NCBI GenBank assembly: GCA_964418085.1
Contig: CAYQKB010000007.1
Location: 1 to 31,476 of the forward strand
DNA from: JBBTYG01 sp964418085
GTDB taxonomy: Bacteria; Patescibacteriota; Minisyncoccia; UBA6257; 2-01-FULL-56-20
DNA: 31,476 nt
Direction of reading: 5' to 3'
In this document: piece by piece, positions 28,018 to 31,476 of the stretch
Layout of the letters: every line of letters starts with the position of its first letter
Position numbering within the stretch: position 1 is the first letter of the stretch
Program-made: the position numbers and the translations under genes
The notes under the pieces: model-generated
Told to the model about the DNA's origin: nothing
Seen by the model: only the letters and a program-made list of their open reading frames with translations
Database searches by the model: none

Positions 28018-30018
28018 ATGGCCGAACCCGATCTCGTTCAATACATACGGGAGAGGATTCAGAAAGGAGTGCTCGTCGAGGAAATTCGCTCTGCTCTCAA
28101 AAAAGCAGGGTGGAAAGATGCGGACATTGAAGCAAGTCTGCTCAAGGCTGGTGCGAGCAGTACAGTAGCGCCAATAGGAGATACTCGCGCGGAATTCAAA
28201 AAAATTAAGTCTGCGATTGAAGATCTTAATGCTAGAGTTTTAGAGCTTGAAGGTGTGACAGGCGAAAGAAGGCCGATTTTCGAAACTACGCTCGAAGCAT
28301 CTTCTTCGCAGATTCAGCCGATGGGCGAGTCCGTGCGAACCACGCCCGTAAGTGCGGATGTGGAAAAAACCGAGAGCGTGGAAACCAAAATTACCGGAAA
28401 ATGGTTTGCCGGCGTTGGGATTATTGCGCTTCTCTTTGGTGTGGGATTCTTCCTGAAATATGCTTTTGAGAATAATTTAATCGGTGTAACCGGCCGGGTG
28501 ATGATGGGGATTATCGCCGGCATAGCACTTCTCGTTGTCGGCGATATTCTTTCCCGGAAGGAGACGTATCGCCAGTACTCATTTTTCCTGAGCGGAGGCG
28601 GTCTCGCGATTTTATATCTCTCAATTTACGGCGCCTTCAATTTCTATCAACTCATAGATCAGACGACCGCCTTTATTTTTATGGCGATAATAACGGCCGG
28701 CGGAGCCGTGCTTTCCCTCAAATCCGACAGCGCTCGATTGGCGAATATGTCGCTCTTGGGGGGATTTCTCACCCCGTTTTTAGTTTCGAACGGCACTGAC
28801 AGCCAAGTAGCCCTATTCACGTATATTCTCCTTCTCGACTTGAGCTTTTTGGGAATCAGTTACTTTAAAAAATGGCTCGGGACGTACCTGCTAAGCTTTT
28901 TTGGTACATATTTTGTTTATTACATGTGGTCAGTACGATTTTATTCTCCGGATAAGCTATGGCCCACAATGTTTTTCTTAACCGCGTTCTTTGCGGTGTT
29001 CTTGGTCGCGGCTTTTCTCTCGAGTGTCTCAAAGAAAAAAATTTCTACCGAAAACGACGTGATAGTGAACAGTTTGAACGCATTGGCATACTTCAGTACC
29101 AGTTATTTTCTCCTTAAGCCGTTGTACGAACCGTATCTGGGCTTTTTCTTTGTGCTGGGGGCGGCTGCGTATCTTCTCGCCGCGTACATGATCGCAGAAA
29201 CGAATAAAGAAGATAAATATGCCATCCTCGCGTTGGGAGGGGTGGGGCTGGTGCTTGTAACCGTGGCGGTGCCTATTCAGCTTCATGGTATGTGGATTAC
29301 GATTGCTTGGGCGATAGAGGGCTTGGTGCTTGCCTGGACTGGGTTCGCGCTCAAAAGTCACAACATCAGGATGTTCGCGAATATTGTTTTTGCCGTAACT
29401 GTTCTCCGCCTTATCGGATTTGAAGCATACCTTAAAGAGCCGATCAGCGAATATGTTTTGATATTTAATAACCGGTTTTGGACATTCGTGCTTTCTATCG
29501 CGGCACTCTTCGCCGGCGCCAATTTATATCATCGGCACCGCGATGAACTCCTTGATGGGGAAAAAGCAATGCCGGCCGTTCTGGGCGTTGCGGCGAATCT
29601 TTTGAGCGTGTATATTTTGAGCGCGGAATCGTCGGCTTATTTCAATCAGCGCATAGCGGCCCTGGAGACTCCGAGTGCGCCGTCGGTATATTCCTATAAC
29701 TACAACGAGAACAGCTATAACTCGCCGGAGTACCAGTCTCTGGTGAATATGGAAAATCTCTCGCTTTCGGTTTTGTGGGGAGTGTATTCGGCAGTGCTTA
29801 TGGTGGTGGGAATTTTAAAACACTCGCGTGCCTCGCGGATTTTGTCCATAATCGGATTTGGGATCGTTATCCTCAAAGTGTTCTTCTACGACACTTCCGC
29901 ACTCTCGGATTTGTACAGGATCATTTCTTTCATCGTCCTCGGAATAATTTTACTGGTAGTCTCTTTTCTCTTTTATCGCTATAAGGACAAGATTAAAGAA
30001 TTTATTTTATCTCAATGA
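28018..30018 (+). CDS. DUF2339 multi-pass membrane protein with N-terminal helical module
   Basis: A 666-aa protein. The first 45 residues (YIRERIQKGVLVEEIRSALKKAGWKDADIEASLLKAG) form a small helical module seen at the start of many Patescibacteria proteins. A coiled-coil-like stretch (about 62-82) follows, then about 14 or more membrane helices from KWFAGVGIIALLFGVGFFLKYAFEN (about 128-152), the DUF2339 pattern, with GRVMMGIIAGIALL and QYSFFLSGGGLAILYLSIYGAFNFYQLI. DUF2339 proteins are large membrane proteins of unknown role. The 4-nt overlap (ATGA) with the next gene and the 1-nt gap from lemA show tight coupling. A Tyr/Asn-rich loop (about 560-580) between helices is exposed. Confidence 0.9.
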   Translation: MAEPDLVQYIRERIQKGVLVEEIRSALKKAGWKDADIEASLLKAGASSTVAPIGDTRAEFKKIKSAIEDLNARVLELEGVTGERRPIFETTLEASSSQIQPMGESVRTTPVSADVEKTESVETKITGKWFAGVGIIALLFGVGFFLKYAFENNLIGVTGRVMMGIIAGIALLVVGDILSRKETYRQYSFFLSGGGLAILYLSIYGAFNFYQLIDQTTAFIFMAIITAGGAVLSLKSDSARLANMSLLGGFLTPFLVSNGTDSQVALFTYILLLDLSFLGISYFKKWLGTYLLSFFGTYFVYYMWSVRFYSPDKLWPTMFFLTAFFAVFLVAAFLSSVSKKKISTENDVIVNSLNALAYFSTSYFLLKPLYEPYLGFFFVLGAAAYLLAAYMIAETNKEDKYAILALGGVGLVLVTVAVPIQLHGMWITIAWAIEGLVLAWTGFALKSHNIRMFANIVFAVTVLRLIGFEAYLKEPISEYVLIFNNRFWTFVLSIAALFAGANLYHRHRDELLDGEKAMPAVLGVAANLLSVYILSAESSAYFNQRIAALETPSAPSVYSYNYNENSYNSPEYQSLVNMENLSLSVLWGVYSAVLMVVGILKHSRASRILSIIGFGIVILKVFFYDTSALSDLYRIISFIVLGIILLVVSFLFYRYKDKIKEFILSQ

Positions 30019-31307
30019 GGTCATTCGCGAAGAGGGTATTGTTCTCGGGTTTCCTCGTCTTGCTTTGTGGGGTATCTGCAGCAAGGGCGGATTTCAGTTT
30101 GGCAAATTGGCAGTTTAAGAAAGCGCTTGTACCGCCGGCGGGAGAGCAGACGAAGGGATTTGGCGAGGTGGTTTTCGATCAGGAAATTTTTGGCCATGCC
30201 AAGTCGGATATGAGCGATATCCGAATTATCGATTCGGCGAGCGGCGAAGTGTCGTATGTGCTCGTTACCGAAGCTCCGCAATTCGGCCGGGCCAGCTATC
30301 CCGTGCGGATATTGGACAAAGGCGTGGATACGGCGAGCGGAATTACGACGTTCGTCGCCGATTTGGGAAAAGACGGAATAATTCACAACGCGATTGAGAT
30401 AGGAACCGATTCCATAAATTTTCGGCGTCAGGTAACCGTAGAGGGGAGCGCTGACATGCAACAGTGGTTGACGCTTGCTTCGGGTCAGTCCATCTACGAC
30501 TATACCGTGGAGTTCAAAGCCCAGAATCTGTTGGTCAAATATCCGGATTCAACCATGCGATTTTTGCGGATAAAAATTATGGACAATGGCGAGCACCCGC
30601 TTCGTATCCTGGGAGCGACGGTGTACCGCGAAACCGCAATTGCCGCGAAAGAAGTTGCGTATGCAGGAACGGTGTTGACGCAGGAAGAAAACAAGACGAA
30701 ATTCGTTTCCATTGCAACGCTCGACATTGGAGCGACGGGGTTGCCCACGAGTAAGTTGGTTCTGGAGACGCAGGATACCAACTTCAATAGAGAGGTAGCG
30801 CTTGAGGGCAGTAATGATATGCAGTCATGGAACATCGTACAGTATCGGGATGTTCTTTTTTCCTATCAGACGCCGGCGTTTACGGGAAGTAAGACGACCC
30901 TCGAATATCCGGAAACAAATTATCGCTACTTTCGATTGACTATTTTTAATAAAGACAATGCCCCGATTCACATAAGTGCAGCCACCGCCTACGGCTTGCT
31001 TCGGAAGTTGGTTTTTGGATATGATCCGGCGCTCACGTACGCGGTTTATTACGGGAATCCAGCGGCCCGATTTCCGGATTATGATTTGAAAAATTATCTT
31101 GGATATTTTGATAAGATGGGCAGGGTTCAATTCACCTTGGCAAGCGAAATCGCAAACCCTTCGTATGTTGCACCAAAGCCTCCCGAGGTGCCCTTGAGCG
31201 AGAGATCTCCGTATCTCATGCTCATTGCGCTTCTTGTGACAGTGGCGATTATCGGCATACTTATTTTCAGGCTTTTTAAACGCACGGGGGGGATCAATAC
31301 TCCATAA
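30015..31307 (+). CDS. DUF3999 protein
   Basis: A 430-aa protein with a signal peptide (MRSFAKRVLFSGFLVLLCGVSAARA, cleavage after ARA at about 25), a long beta-rich extracytoplasmic part (DFSLANWQFKKALVPP at the start, then FGEVVFDQEIFGHAKSDMSDIRIID, and two regions of about 120 residues with the pairs VEGSADMQQWLTL and LEGSNDMQSWNIV, i.e. duplicated F5/8-type discoidin-like beta sandwiches), and one C-terminal helix (LMLIALLVTVAIIGILIFRLF) with a basic tail. DUF3999 is found with DUF2339 in other bacteria too, so the two very likely form one membrane complex. It overlaps the DUF2339 gene by 4 nt. Confidence 0.88.
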   Translation: MRSFAKRVLFSGFLVLLCGVSAARADFSLANWQFKKALVPPAGEQTKGFGEVVFDQEIFGHAKSDMSDIRIIDSASGEVSYVLVTEAPQFGRASYPVRILDKGVDTASGITTFVADLGKDGIIHNAIEIGTDSINFRRQVTVEGSADMQQWLTLASGQSIYDYTVEFKAQNLLVKYPDSTMRFLRIKIMDNGEHPLRILGATVYRETAIAAKEVAYAGTVLTQEENKTKFVSIATLDIGATGLPTSKLVLETQDTNFNREVALEGSNDMQSWNIVQYRDVLFSYQTPAFTGSKTTLEYPETNYRYFRLTIFNKDNAPIHISAATAYGLLRKLVFGYDPALTYAVYYGNPAARFPDYDLKNYLGYFDKMGRVQFTLASEIANPSYVAPKPPEVPLSERSPYLMLIALLVTVAIIGILIFRLFKRTGGINTP

Positions 31308-31313
31308 TAAGAA

Positions 31314-31476
31314 ATGCTTCTTCCAGGCTTTGGTTTCTTTGGATATTATTCGGGATTCATAATCGAAATCGTTTTTTGGTTTTTGTTCGTGTGGATGTAT
31401 AAAGATTTAAAAATGTGGCGGCGCTTGGGAGTGTCGGTAAATCTGTGTGCAATCGCACGCGAGGTGGTTTTCAGCT
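31314..31476 (+). CDS. Partial gene at right edge, membrane protein
   Basis: An open frame starts at ATG 31314, 6 nt after the stop of the DUF3999 gene, and runs off the window. It reads MLLPGFGFFGYYSGFIIEIV and on: one membrane helix (GFIIEIVFWFLFVWMYKDL) and a basic segment (KMWRRLG) in the first 54 codons. Not enough is present to name it. It may be the fourth gene of the lemA operon. Confidence 0.5.
   Translation, partial: MLLPGFGFFGYYSGFIIEIVFWFLFVWMYKDLKMWRRLGVSVNLCAIAREVVFS

Overview
The window looks like a chromosome fragment of a Patescibacteria (CPR) bacterium, most likely from the Parcubacteria side. Evidence: an alanyl-tRNA synthetase of about 586 residues that stops after the editing domain, a compact UvrA, cell-surface proteins with G-W-x-W / GWI repeats, a PsbP-like/DKNYY lipoprotein-type protein, small CxxC zinc proteins, and many genes whose ATG lies 6-9 nt after a good -10 box, so that transcripts should be leaderless. 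TGA serves as a normal stop (thyA, uvrA), so this is not a recoded Gracilibacteria-type genome. No tRNA, rRNA, CRISPR array or transposase was seen.

Layout: 1-245 is an odd left edge that may be a chimeric junction. 163-2549 (minus) holds a truncated GT2 glycosyltransferase, a GT4 glycosyltransferase and a DedA-type membrane protein. 2638-6327 (plus) holds a PAP2-like phosphatase, a DsbA-like thioredoxin protein, a zinc-ribbon protein, an SPW-repeat protein, a glutaredoxin and thioredoxin reductase (a thiol-redox block). 6336-7303 is an AT-rich pair of PD-(D/E)XK nuclease-like genes. 7329-9369 is groES-groEL under a CIRCE-like operator. 9407-10897 holds small zinc proteins around a minus-strand membrane protein. 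Then follow alaS, a TrpC-like protein, a 906-residue SdrD-B-type surface protein, uvrA, several membrane/surface proteins, a CmpX/MscS-like protein, rpsP-khpA, thyA-dfrA, a PsbP/DKNYY protein, and a lemA-DUF2339-DUF3999 operon running to the right edge.

The most interesting signal is not a protein. Three intergenic stretches (3367-3507, 19576-19734, 22579-22731), all on the plus strand, share one RNA-like architecture: a long closing helix ending in GAACC/GGTTC, two inner helices whose sequences differ between copies while base pairing is kept, and strongly conserved unpaired segments. This compensatory change across three copies is direct evidence for a structured RNA (or strand-specific structured DNA) family. 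Each copy sits just upstream of the promoter of a gene with a very short or absent leader. I do not recognise the family.

Other notable points: several further families of palindromic intergenic repeats, some of which have entered coding sequence (SPW gene tail, probably the UvrA linker); an alaS gene with an AT-rich central segment suggesting intragenic recombination; a UvrA lacking most of the usual insertion domain; and a DHFR with a long insertion.
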